Positions 43,082 to 54,443 of a stretch of DNA of 64,000 nucleotides are shown in pieces. The DNA is from Thelephora terrestris. Lineage: Eukaryota; Basidiomycota; Agaricomycetes; Thelephorales; Thelephoraceae. The position numbers were made by a program, and so were the translations under genes. The DNA lies in the NCBI GenBank assembly GCA_015956445.1, contig WIUZ02000002.1, positions 806,001-870,000 of the forward strand, given 5' to 3'. Under the pieces are notes generated by a model. The model was not told the DNA's origin and did no database searches. It saw nothing but the letters and a program-made list of their open reading frames with translations. How positions within the stretch are numbered: position 1 is the stretch's first letter; each line of letters begins with the position of its first letter.

Positions 43082-46000
43082 TGTCAGGGCCACTCTACCC
43101 CAACAACTACCAGTGCACTGAGCCGACTCCACAGAGTACTCACTAGTCCAACTAGCTGTGAGAGAACGGTCACGTCTCTTTTCTTCTGGTAGGTTGTCCG
43201 AGGTCACTACAAGTCAGGTTGAAATCCTAAAGGGAAACCCAACCTAAACCGTACTTCGTTCGGTTTATCAAGCAAGGGTTTATCCCTACAACAGGATTGA
43301 TGACTCCACCAGGTGATCGACTGGATGTTCAAGGTGTTCTATGTTCTGAATGCTGGGGTTCTATAGTTATGAGGCACAGACGATGCACAGAGTAGGAGGG
43401 AGAGCAGATGGGGATGTCTTGTGTTCAAACAGAAAACTCTGACTTGGCCTTAACTGCAACTGGGCTGAGAAGGGGAGAGGATTTCCTGAGGTAACAAAAC
43501 TAAGGTACTAAGATACAGCCACAGTTGCTACTTATACTAAAGGAGTGGCCATGACGTCAGTAACCCTAATATACCCTTATCCAGATAGAACAAAGGGAGA
43601 TAAGGAGTGTGAGAACGCTAAGTAAGGGAAGCGAACAAGTATGACGCGTGAGAGAATAAAGGACAAAGGGCCTTACTAGCGTGTGAAGGATTGCATAAAA
43701 GATAATAAATGTCCGCATGAAACATAGGGGTAAAGATAACACTAGTCCTAAAAGAAAAAGGGGCATGGGATCATGAAAGTTCGTACCTGGGGATCACACC
43801 CAAGGGTCAGGTGAGAATCTTCTTGAATGCTTCTTTTAGAGTGGCTAAAGATAGAGACCATTCATCATCCCTTGTTGTCTGTAGGCGGTAACAGCATCAC
43901 GGACTAGTGGCAACCTCAATGTATGTCCGAACATGAGGAGGTCAGGCCTAGACTCATGGGACATGAGGGATTACATGCTTCGCCGGCGCTTCACGCTAAT
44001 GGCTACTTCCACATTTGCTTGGCTAACCAAAAGGAGTCTAAGGCACTCCTTCCGAATAACGGCGATTCCTTCCTCCGGTTAGGAGACTGTGATGTGACTG
44101 TCCACATGTGTGATCAGGGTCCAGGGTTGGTTGTTATCGTGATGTCATAAATGAGTCATCAGGGTCGTAAAGGGGTTCGTAAAGGGGTCGTCAAGGTCAT
44201 GAGACCTATTTTTAGTGCGCGCGTGTTCTAGACGTTCCGGAACAAAGTTCTTCCAAGGCCATCCCGCAGGCCGAGGTGTCAGCTTGATGCAGTAAGCCAA
44301 TGATGAAGGTACAGTGGCAGAAGTTGATGTGACCCGGACCAATGAGGTACGTCAAGGTAGATCACGTGAAGGATCACCGATCTAGGCTATAAGAAGGACG
44401 TCTTCTTGGAGCCATCCTTGATCAGCAACACCAGCAACTTCCCCATCATCTTACCATCATGTCCTTCCCCAACAACCATACCCACAAAGTCGCCCAAGGG
44501 ATTTCTACCATTTCCCATATCGACCGTCATGCCGCCAACCGCAAGACCTACGCTAATGAGGCGGGGGTTCCCTATGCCACCGATGACCAGGTGGGGGGGA
44601 GCTAGAACTTTGGTTGTTTAAGTTCTAACCTCTTCCGTAGATCTTGGAGGTTGTCAAGCAGGTGGACACCGAACGTCTCAGGGAGACGATCCCACATTTG
44701 ATGGGGTTGACCTGGGATGATGAGCTCTGGGTCCGGTCCATGATCGCCGAGAAGACAATCCATCAAATGAGGGGTAGGTTTGGAGAGCTGGAGCATCCGA
44801 TCACGAAGGAGCTCTGGTACACCCTGCAGAGGGGTAACTACGATCAGGACCTATTAGAGCACAGGGCTACTGTTCCTCGAGCCGTCCGCCATGCCACCAC
44901 TTCCACCACGCTGTTGTGGTCACTCGTTTGAGAGGGGGAAAGTTGGGTAGGTTTTCTGTTTGGATATTCAAGTATGACTCTCGACTAACCAAACTACCTA
45001 GGTTGAACGGTTGGAGCATGAGGTGAAGGAGGCGAAAGCAGACGTGCTTCGTTTGTCCGCTGAGGGTCTCATGATGAAGGAGACCATGGCCGAGTTCCAG
45101 AAGAAGACAAACGAGGCATTGGAGGCGATGGTTGCTAACCATCAAGAGCTAGTCACCGGGTTGAAGGTTCAAGACAACAACATCAGGGGTGCCTTGGACA
45201 CGAGGGATGATCGCCTGGATAGGCACTCAAAGAAGATCGGGGATGAAAGTGTTAAGGTCGTCTTTCAGCCTTTGCAGTTTGTGCAATAACTGAAAGACAT
45301 CCTTCTAGATCGAGGAACTTGAGGACCTAGTGTCCATGTTGACTGCACAGGTCGAATCCCTTCAGGATAAGACCTGCAACTGCAAGGAAGGTCCTGTGTT
45401 GGTTGGACAGGGTACAGCCGATGTTCCGTTTGAGTTGGAGTACGCCGACGAGGTGGTACTCCCATTGCCTAACCTGTCGTCCTACGCCACGCCTCCAGTA
45501 GAGAACGAGGCTCCCATCCCGACTCCAGCTCTGGCTTCTACTCTGGCCGACTCTGACAAGGAGAACTGTAGGCATTGCCCGCTGCAGCCGATCAGCCAAT
45601 TGGTGCTGATCGAGGATGAAGTCATGGACAGGGCCGAAGATGCTCCGAGGGTTGCCAAAGTACGTCCGGTGATTAAGGGGCAGCGCTGTAAATGCTCCCG
45701 ACGCTGCAACGATCATCGCATGGCACCCTCGGCTTACCCTTACCCGCGTCCAGCTGAGTCGGATGGTGACACGTCTGGTCGAGGTTCGGGAAGACCGTTC
45801 TGATACCAGGTCAACCATCCCAACCGACAGGTCGAGTCGGAGGTCCAGCTTAGGCACCTCACCCGACTCGCAATACAGGATCCTGCCCAGGCCTCCGATG
45901 AGGGAGACGGAGGGTCGCTCTTCGACTACGTCGACAGTGCTGCCGAGCAGTCACCTGGTGATGGAGATGTGGGACCAGGCGTTCTGAAGTTCAGTGACAT

Positions 46001-46372
46001 CTGGTCAGCTGGTGGGACCCTACGAAGGCATCTCTTTGTATCGACTTGAACTAGACATTCAGTTGAGCGCGGAGGATGGGGACGCCATGTTCAGAGATAT
46101 CCTTGCGAGAAGGGGCCAGTTCTTCGATCTCCGGGATGGACAGCTGATGACTTGGAGGCCTGCCATAGATAGAGTCAACTTTTGAATGGACATTGATAGC
46201 ACTTTGTATAGCCATGTAGTTCTGTGTCGCCGTGAATGTTATGCGCGTTGTGTGTGTTTGAATGATGAGAGTGAAGGATAAGGAGTGTGAAGCATTCAAA
46301 CAACAAGACGAGGTAAGAAGAGTTCGAGGAAAGAGCGTGTAATAAAAGTTTAAAAATACCATGTTCCTGACA
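43082..46372 (+). mobile_element. Family I copy 7
   Basis: Borders TGTCAGGGCCACTC.. and ..CATGTTCCTGACA, target duplication AGTAT (43077-43081, 46373-46377). Length 3291 bp, with no insertion inside. It sits in gene B of family II copy c, giving level five on this branch. Confidence 0.88.
44459..46185 (+). pseudogene. Family I gene in copy 7
   Basis: ATG at 44459 (MSFPNNHTHKVAQGISTIS), stop at 46185. Five exons as in copy 1, with the conserved domain (44641-44931), coiled coil (45003-45255), acidic/Pro-rich exon 4 and the VDRVNF end. It belongs to a subfamily apart from copy 1 and seems to carry one or two breaks. Confidence 0.6.
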
Positions 46373-49050
46373 AGTATTTGTACTGTCCTCAGTCCATATA
46401 TAATCCTTTTCGTTTCTCACTGTTGTCCTCTTGGTCAGAAATGCGCTTGTGAATTAGATCCCTTCCTTCTTGTCTAGTTTGTTTTTCTTGTTTTGTACTA
46501 CCACCACGAATGATATGAATTTCTTGTATGACTTGTGTGATTTTCTTTAACATGTCACGTGTTCGTGTCAATATAATCAAGATGTAATCACCAGTTTCAG
46601 GTGCCCTTGCCCCCAGTGTAAGGTCCATGTGCTTCCCCAGCCTAATAATCCTCTCCTCCCTACTGCACTCCATGGTGTCAAGAAGAGGGATGAGGCGTCT
46701 GGCCTGATCCCAGACATGGAAAGGGGTGTTGTGCTGACAAATAAATTCTTGAGTGACTTCATTGTCACAGGCAATGGCAGCAGGGCTGTCATAGAGGTGG
46801 GTGGCATCATAAGGGGTAGCAGTGTTGAAGGGGGTAGGGTTGTTGTTGAGAGAGATAGTAGTAGAAGTTTGTTTATGAGAGGAGGAAGTTGTGGTGTGAT
46901 TGTGAGGAGGGGAAAAGAGACGATGGCGAAAAAGACCAAGAGACCCCACAGGCTATATACATCCAGAACAATGGGACACCTAAAAGCGTAAGACAATAAA
47001 CCATTATCCATTAACATACCAAAAAGGACAAACAAACCCTCAGCCCCAATCATGATCCCATCAATCATGAGAAATCCCCACTGATCATGGGAAATCCCCA
47101 TTGTTCTTCTATTGTTACCATGAAACCTGAGAAATTCCCATTGTACTCCTATTGACTCCTTCTCTATTGTTCCCATATTTGTATTTACCATTAATCATCC
47201 TAAGTCCCACTCCCCTGACTCATTTACCCTGCCCTAAACTGCCCACAGACCATGTGTCAGGGCCACTCTACCCCAACAACTACCAGTGCACTGAGCTGAC
47301 TCCCCAGAGTACTCACTAGCCCAACTAGCTGTGAGAGGACAGTCACGCCTCTATTCTTCCAGTAGGTTGTCCGAGGTCACTTCAAGTCAGGTCGAAATCC
47401 TAAAGGGAAACCCAACCTAAACCTTGCTTCGCTAAGTTTATCCAACAAGGGTTTATCCCTACAACAGGATTGATGACTCCACCAGTTGTTCAACTGGATG
47501 TTCAAGGTGTTCTATGTTGTGAACACTGGGGTTCTATAGTTATGAGGCACAGACGATGCGCAAAGCAGGAGGGAGAGCAGATGGGGATGTCTTGTGTTCA
47601 AACAGAAAACTCTGACTTGGCCTTAACTGCAACTGGGGTGAGAAGGGCAGAGGATTTCCTGAGGTAACAAAACTAAGGTACTACGATACAGCCACAGTCT
47701 CTATATATACTACTAGAGTGGCCATGACATCAGTAACCCTAACATACTCTTATCAAGATAGAACAAAGGGAGATAAGGAGTGTGGGAACGCTAAGTAAGG
47801 GAAGTGAACAAGTATGACGTGTGGGAGGACAAAGGACAAAGGGCCTTACTAGCGTGTGAAGAAAAGCATAAGGGATAGCAATAGTCTGCATCAAACATAG
47901 GGGTAAAGATAACACTAGTCCTAAAAGAACAAGGGGCATGGGGTGAATGAAAGTTCGTACCTGGGAATCACACCCAAGGGTCAGGTGGCAACCTTGCTTT
48001 ACTTTGGGAATTTGAGCGGATTTGCAAGTGGAGCCATACAACACTCCTTGTTGTCTGTAGGCGGTAACAGCATCATGGACTAGTGGCAACCTCAACGTAC
48101 ATCCAAACATGGGGAGGTCAGGCCTAGACCCATGGGACATGAGGGATTACATATTTCGCCGGTGTTTCGCGCTAACGGCTACTTCCACATTCGCTGAGCT
48201 AACCCGAAGGATCCTAGGGCAATTCTTCCAAGTAGCGGTGATTCCTTCCTCCGGTTAGGAGGCTGTGATGTGACTGTCCATGTGTGTGATCAGGGTCCAG
48301 GGTTGGTTGTTATCGTGATGTCATAAACGAGTCATCAGGGTCGTAAAGGGGTGCATAAAGGTCATGAGACCTATTTTTAGTGCGCGCATGTTCTAGGTGT
48401 TCCGGAACAAAGTTCTTCCAAGGCTGTCCTGTGGGCCAAGGTGTCAGCTTGATGTAGATGATGATGGTACAATGGCGGAAGTTGATGTGACCCAGACCAA
48501 TGAGGTTCGTCGAGGTAGGTCACATGAAGGATCACTGATCTAGGCTATAAGAAGGATGTCTTCTTGGAGCCATCCTTGATCAGCAACACCAGCAACTTCC
48601 CCACCATCTTACCAACATGTCTTTTCCCAACAACCATGCCTACAAGGTCACCCAGGGGATCTCCACCATCTCTCACATCGACCGCCGTGCCGCCGTCTGT
48701 AAGACCTATGCCTGTGAGGCGGGCATTCCGTACAGTTCCGATGACCAGGTAGATCATCTTTTGACAGTTTGATGTCAAAAGACAGGTCTAACATCTTCTA
48801 GATCTTGGAGGTCATGAAGAAGGTGGACGCCAAACGTCTCAGGGAGACAATCCCACATCTGATGGGGTTGACCTGGGATGATGAACTCTGGGTTCGTTCC
48901 ATGATTGCCGAGAAGGTGGTCCACCAGATGAGGGGTAGGTTCGGAGAGTTGGAACACCCCATCAAGAAGGAGCTGTGGTACACCCTAGTGAGAGGGATCT
49001 ATGATCAGGACCTGTTGGAACACGGTATAACCGTTCCTCAAGCGGTCCGC

Positions 49051-50050
49051 TGAACTAGCCACAAAGCCTTCGGAGTCCGAGAGGGCAGAGATGGCAGTCA
49101 GAAGGTCAGGTCCTTGGTTTAGAGGCGCGAGCCTCTAGGGAATCTGTGGGGAGGGAATAAACGGTGAGAGGGAGAGTCGCAATGCAAGTTGGGAGAACGA
49201 AGCGGAAGACAATAGGAAAGCCAGGGAACAAAACTACCAATAACAAACATCGGGAAACATCGGGAAACATCGGGAAACATCGGGACAACAAGGCCGAAAA
49301 GCGGGAGACCAGTGGGACACGAAAGACCAGAGGGACGACGAGGACAAGGGTGAGACAATGAAGGAACCAAAGGGAGGACTGTAGCAACGCTGCTAGGCCT
49401 CAGAGAGAGAGAGAGAGAGAGGGAGGGAACACTACTGATCATTTGTTTTTTCTATTGAATACAGGGGCCTTTATATACAATGCTAAGGGCGCTGAGAACA
49501 AAGGGAACCAAAGGGAACGAACCAAAATGATGTCAAAAGACCTAATGACGAGTCTATGACATAGGGAAGGCAGGGGATTGAAGAGAACAACAAAGGGAAG
49601 GAATGTGGTTGAGAAACAAACCAGAGGGAGGTCTAGAGTCAAGAGCGATGCGATTGATCGAGACGTGATTGGGACGCAGGGAATGGAGATAGGGAAATGA
49701 AAGCTAAAGGTATGAGACATGCCAAAATGTCGGGACACGATCAGGACTGATCGGGACATGATCTGGAGGGAACGTGGGGGAAATAAAGTCCGAGGGAAAC
49801 TAAATACTAAGGAACGCAGGTCGCAGGTCACAGGTCGAAAGGGAAAACATCGGGACGTCACAAGGGAAATTGTCGGGATGTCGCAAAGGGGGGTAAGGAG
49901 AGAAGGAGGTGTGGTGAAGCGAAGGGACAGGCGAGTCCTCGTCGGGACAGTCAGGAATGCTGAGGGACGTCTTATAGACCTCGAGCAGCGGTTGCCAATA
50001 GTTGAGAGAGGATCGCAATTCCGGATACTGTCTGAAATACGGTCATGACA
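49051..50050 (-). repeat. Solo LTR, 1000 bp
   Basis: Borders TGAACTAGCC.. and ..GGTCATGACA, target duplication CCGC (49047-49050, 50051-50054). A TATATAAAGG reading on the minus strand is near 49469-49478. It shares only its end bases and the 4-bp duplication with G3. Inside are a 10-bp tandem repeat and a GA run. Confidence 0.7.
49246..49289 (+). repeat. 10-bp tandem repeat AAACATCGGG, about four units
   Basis: Four near-perfect units of AAACATCGGG in the solo LTR; a (GA)n run follows at about 49402-49425. Confidence 0.8.
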
Positions 50051-50082
50051 CCGCCACTCTACTGCTGCCACCACATTGTTAT

Positions 50083-51165
50083 TACTGGGGGCAGGGGTTG
50101 GTTTACTGAGTCAGTAAAGTGTGAGTAAATCACAAGTAAATGGTAAAAGAACCTAGCAAAATACTTGCCTGGCAAGCGCAAAGCAAATTCACAATTTACT
50201 GAGCCAATTTACCCACAATTTACTGGGTTCAGTATGCGCTCAGTATGTTTACAGTTTACCGGGTCATGTGACCACAGTTTCCCCATTAGGTAAACCTCGG
50301 AAAAATTCACAATTTACTGAATAAATTTACCTGCAATTTACTGAGCCACTTGCCCAATCAGTATGTTTTTAATTTGCTGAGTGGTTTGATCACAGTTTAC
50401 TGGACTCAGTAAACTGGAAAAAAACCAAACTGGTTTACTGACAATGTCCCTGATTGGTCAATTTTAAAAATAACCGAAAATTTACCTGGACGTGTCATTG
50501 TCAGTAAACTGCAAGATTTCTTTCAGTAAATCACAAGTACACATAAAGTAAACCAGAAAACACATGTAAACTGCAAGTAAATTCAAAGTTTACATGTTTT
50601 CTGGTTTACTTCACGTGTACTTGTGATTTACTGAAAGAAAACTTGCAGTTTACTGATAAAGACACGTCCTGGTAAATTTTCGAGTTTTTTTCAAATTAGC
50701 CAATCAGATACATCATCAGTAAACTGGTTAGGTTTTTTTCTGATTTCCTGAGTCCAGTAAACCACAATCAAATTGTCACGTGTTTTCCCAGTTTACCTGA
50801 CAGTATTTCCAATTTACTGAAAGAAAACTTGCAGTTTACTGAGTCCAGTAAACCGTGATCAAACCACTCAGCAAATTAAAAACATACTGATTGGGCAAGT
50901 GGCTCAGTAAATTGCAGGTAAATTTATTCAGTAAATTGTGAATTTTTCCGAGGTTTACCTAATGGGGAAACTGTGGTCACATGACCCGGTAAACTGTAAA
51001 CATACTGAGCGCATACTGAACCCAGTAAATTGTGGGTAAATTGGCTCAGTAAATTGTGAATTTGCTTTGCGCTTGCCAGGCAAGTATTTTGCTAGGTTCT
51101 TTTACCATTTACTTGTGATTTACTCACACTTTACTGACTCAGTAAACCAACCCCTGCCCCCAGTG
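50083..51165. mobile_element. Foldback MITE M3
   Basis: A 1083-bp near-perfect palindrome, left end TACTGGGGGCAGGGG (first base changed from C), right end ..CCTGCCCCCAGTG, target duplication TAT (50080-50082, 51166-51168). The arms are packed with a TTTACTGA / CAGTAAATTG word and its complement. The centre is near 50595. Confidence 0.9.
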
Positions 51166-51712
51166 TATGGAGTTTGGTTCGCGAAAGTGACAGCAAGGTA
51201 GGTTTCCCTGGTTGTTTGGAGTATGACTCTCCTTAACCAGGGTTCCTTTAGGTCAAACGTTTGGAGCGCGAGGTGAAGGAAGCGAAGGCAGATGTCCTTC
51301 ATTTGTCCTCCAAGGGTCTCATGATGAAGGAGACCATGGTCGAGTTCCAGAGGAAGACGAACGAGGCGTTGGAGGCGATGGTCGCTAACCATCAAGAACT
51401 GGTCGCAGGCTTGGGCGTTCGGGACGACAACATGAGGGGTGCCTTCGACAGGAGGGACAATCGGATGGACAGGCATTCGAAGAAGATCGGAGAGGAGAGC
51501 GTCAAGGTAGATGTCTTTCAGCTTTTGCAATTGTGCAATTACTGAAAGATATCTTTCTAGGTTGACGAACTCGAAGACAAGGTCGCTGTGCTGACCGCGA
51601 TGATTGAGTCCCTTCAGGACAAGATTTGTCGCTGCGACAAGTCGCCACATTTGGTGGGCCAGGGTATGGCCGATGTTCCCTTCGAGTTGGAGTACGCCGA
51701 TGAGGTAGTACT

Positions 51713-52243
51713 CACTGGGGGCAAGGGGACCTGAAAACAAGTGATTACATGCTGAAAACATTATGAGACCAGGTGCACTTTTCTCAAAATGTTACCACCA
51801 ATTACAGATGGGAAACATTTTAAATGTTCTCTTGATATGTGACCAAATTTTTTCCACTGGTAACAATCAAAATGTTCCCAAAGAATGTTATTGCAATTTT
51901 TCTCACAGGTGTGCAAAATGATACTGTGATGTTATGGACATGTTCTTCGATTTTTTGAGAAACAATTGAAATGTTCTCTGGCATTTGAAAAGCTATTGAA
52001 ATGTTCTCTGGTATTTGTGATACATTTAAGATGTTCCCACTGGACACATCATAGAATATTTTGGAGAACATTTTCTGGGAACATCCTGAATGTTGTCAGC
52101 TTAAACATTTGGATTCCAGGTCAAGGGAACATTTGAGATGCATCTCATCTGTAGTTGCTGGGAAAATTGTGAGAAAAGTGCACCTGGTCTCACAATGTTT
52201 TCAGCATGTAAGCACTTGTTTCCAGGTCCCCTTGCCCCCAGTG
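51713..52243. mobile_element. Foldback MITE M4
   Basis: A 531-bp inverted-repeat element, CACTGGGGGCAAGGGG.. and ..CCTTGCCCCCAGTG, target duplication ACT (51710-51712, 52244-52246), in exon 4 of the family I gene. The arm word is of AAATGTTC / GAACATTT type. Confidence 0.9.
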
Positions 52244-53394
52244 ACTCCTGTCACCTAATCCTTCTTCCTATGCCACGCCTCCGGTAGAGAACGAGGCTCC
52301 TATCCCAACTCCGGCTCCAGCTTCTACTCTGGCCGAGTCCGACAAGGAGAACTGCGGGCATTGTCCACTGCAGCCGATTGGTCAGTTGGTGCCAATCGAG
52401 GAAATGGATGTTGATTGAGCCGAGGATGAACCGAGGGTGACTGAGGTACGTCCGGCTCGAACTGGACAGCATTGTAAACACTCTAGGTTCCACCGAGGTC
52501 ATCGTATGCAGCCTTTGTCTAATCCTTACCCTCTCCCAGCTGCGTCAACGAGTCTGGTGGAGGTGAGGGAAGACGGTTCCGATACAGCGTCAACTGTCCC
52601 AACTGACAGGTCGAGTCAGAGGTCCAGCGTCGCCACCTCACTTGACTTGCAGTCCAGGATTCCGCTGCAGGGTCCAATGAGGGAGACGGAGGGTCACTCC
52701 ACGACTACATCGACAGTGCTGCCAAGTGATCACTTGGTGATGGAGATGTGGGACCAGGTGTTCCAAAGTTCAGTAACATCTGGATGGCTGGTGGGTCCCT
52801 TCGAAGGCATCTCTTCGTATCGACTTGAACTAGTCGTTCAGTTGAGTGCTGAGGATGGGGACACCATGTTTGAAGAGCTGCTCGCTGGGAGAGGAGGTTG
52901 GCTGAACCGGGATGGAACCCTTGAGCATTGGGTGCCCATAGAAGATTTGATTGACTTTTGAATGGACCTTGTATAAGCATTGTATAGAGGCAAGCTTAGC
53001 CTTGTAGTATAGTCTGGCGGTTCCGGTTTGCGTTGAATGCATTGCGTGTTTTGTTGTTTGAATGAAGGGGGGGTGAAGGATAAGGAGAGTGAAGCATTAA
53101 AACATAAGAAATGGTAAGAAAGTTCAAAGAAAGAGCGTGTTATAAAAAGTTTCAAAAATACCATGTTCCTGACACCATGTTGACTCATGTTTGACTAATT
53201 GTATAATTACTAAGCATGTAGAGGATTGGGTATATAAGGAGGAGTGTTTGCACCTTTCTTTCCCCATTCTCAATCTCTTCTGTACTCACCTACCATTTGC
53301 TCAAATACATAAAGTAAGCTGAGGAAGAATCCTCACGTCTTACTCTTACTGACTCATTTAAGCAGGAATCCTCCTGCTAGCATATTCTCAGCAC

Positions 53395-53936
53395 ACCAAA
53401 CCCCTTTTCTTCTACCAGACCCCTTACAAGACCCAATATCCCTGGCGCTCAATACTCTATCTGGAGGTATAAACACATCAGAAGTCTTCAGATTAATAGG
53501 ACCAGTGGTTTACTAGAACACCACCCCTATTATTGCCCCTTTGCTGCCCTTGACACCAGAGTTACCACTCCTCCCTTTCACATCAGGGCAGACCACCAAT
53601 TCTTGTGGAAATCTACCCTCACTGGTAGTGTACTCGCCACAGTCTATTTTAGTATCAGTCCAGCATTCTACTTCCCCACTCCTCGTATTCAACATTCACA
53701 CCCATTGTCCCGCTATCATCATTCTTTGGTGGGAGATACCAACTGATCTTCCTTGGGCTATTATAGAATACCTCAACAAATTTGAGCAGCTCAGCGGTCA
53801 AGACTTTGAACTGCTTATTCAGCATCTCCTTGAATTTTGCAGAGACTACAACTCTCCCATACATCCCTATCAATCTGACACTCCCCTTGCTCTCAACATA
53901 CCCCCATCTCTACCATCCATGAACCCCCTTCCATAA
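53395..53936 (+). pseudogene. Family II gene A in copy b
   Basis: Reads parallel to 12943-13566, on the plus strand, with TATATAAGG at about 53230-53238 ahead of it and a GTAAG..CAG pair that could bound a 5' intron. The centre (FDIPTDLPW-like, EYLNKFEQLSGQDFELLIQ) and Pro-rich end are kept. Diverged and broken. Confidence 0.5.
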
Positions 53937-54443
53937 AGCAAGACCAGACACCCCCTATCTTGCTCATCCTCTAGTGCCCCACAAACAGTAAGCAGGCCTC
54001 CAACCCTGATATGGACTCCACAAGGCAATATGGTTGATTGACCCAGTAATGAAAGGCCCTTCCTCGTCCTCCACCAGATGTGTCACCATCAGAGCTGCCT
54101 GGAAGGGTATAAGGATTTGATGCTGCCATGCAACCAACACAACTATGACAGCTACACTTACAGCATTGAGCAGTCTGAGTCGGACGTACCTCAATGGCCC
54201 TCATCTCATCCTCAGCCTTGTTGAACATGATTTCCTCCTTGACCAGCATCAAGGGAATTGTCAGGAACATGGTATTTTTAAACTTTTTATTACACGCTCT
54301 TTCTTCGAACTCTTCTTACCACTTCTTATGTTTTGAATGCTTCACACTCCTTATCCTTCGTATCCATTATTCAAAACACACAAACGCGCATACATTCATG
54401 GCAATACGGAACAACTGGCTATACAATGCTTATCAACGTCCCA

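Larger units (their letters stand above)
42271..46477 (+). pseudogene. Family II gene B in copy c, split by family I copy 7
   Basis: Starts MSLNTVAIPFVAASTYEA. Compared with copy a it has an extra repeat of the FLRQHEASSRVWKEAGYD unit (second unit FARQQKAPFRVWDQAGH), then the MERDREERIIRLEKQMDLMY helix and the CRDCW zinc-like region. The Cys/His-rich end lies beyond copy 7 (46373-46477). Confidence 0.55.
41022..46570 (+). mobile_element. Family II copy c, holding family I copy 7
   Basis: Borders TGTCAGGGTTGAAGGCC.. and ..CACGTGTTCGTGTCA, target duplication ATATA (41017-41021, 46571-46575). Its own length is about 2.25 kb. Gene A (41059-41655, minus) and gene B (42271-43081 plus 46373-46477) are present; gene B is split by family I copy 7. 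A clear TATATA for gene B is at about 42168. A few breaks. Confidence 0.85.
40614..46618. mobile_element. Foldback MITE M2, split by family II copy c
   Basis: Ends CACTGGGGGCAAGGGCACC.. and ..CTTGCCCCCAGTG, target duplication TAA (40611-40613, 46619-46621). Its own length is about 451 bp (40614-41021 and 46571-46618). The arm word is of ACATTTGAAATGT and GTAATCAACCTGG type. It sits in gene B of family II copy b. Confidence 0.88.
48617..52961 (+). pseudogene. Family I gene in copy 5, interrupted three times
   Basis: ATG at 48617, stop at 52961. Exon 2 is entered by the solo LTR and M3, exon 4 by M4; the coiled-coil exon (51252-51510) is free. Subfamily close to copy 2. Broken. Confidence 0.6.
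47255..53174 (+). mobile_element. Family I copy 5, with three insertions
   Basis: Borders TGTCAGGGCCACTC.. and ..CATGTTCCTGACA, target duplication CCATG (47250-47254, 53175-53179). Its own length is about 3.3 kb without the solo LTR (49051-50050), M3 (50083-51165) and M4 (51713-52243). It sits near the gene A promoter of family II copy b. Confidence 0.88.
18772..54011 (-). mobile_element. Family II copy b, spanning 35 kb because of nested insertions
   Basis: Left border TGTCACAAACACATGACATG, right border ..CCTCCAACCCTGATA, target duplication TGGAC (18767-18771, 54012-54016). Its own sequence is about 2.12 kb: 18772-18970, 40152-40613, 46619-47254 and 53175-54011. It was split by family I copy 2, foldback M2 and family I copy 5. 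Gene B lies on the minus strand (40152-40613 and 46619-46950) and gene A on the plus strand (53395-53936). The exact duplication across 35 kb makes the reading firm. Broken by insertions and more. Confidence 0.85.

Noticed and set aside
49439-50074. 211-residue minus-strand open frame in the 1-kb solo LTR
   Set aside because: Arg/Ser/Leu-rich translation of purine-rich repeat DNA, spanning the LTR border at 50050 into flanking sequence.
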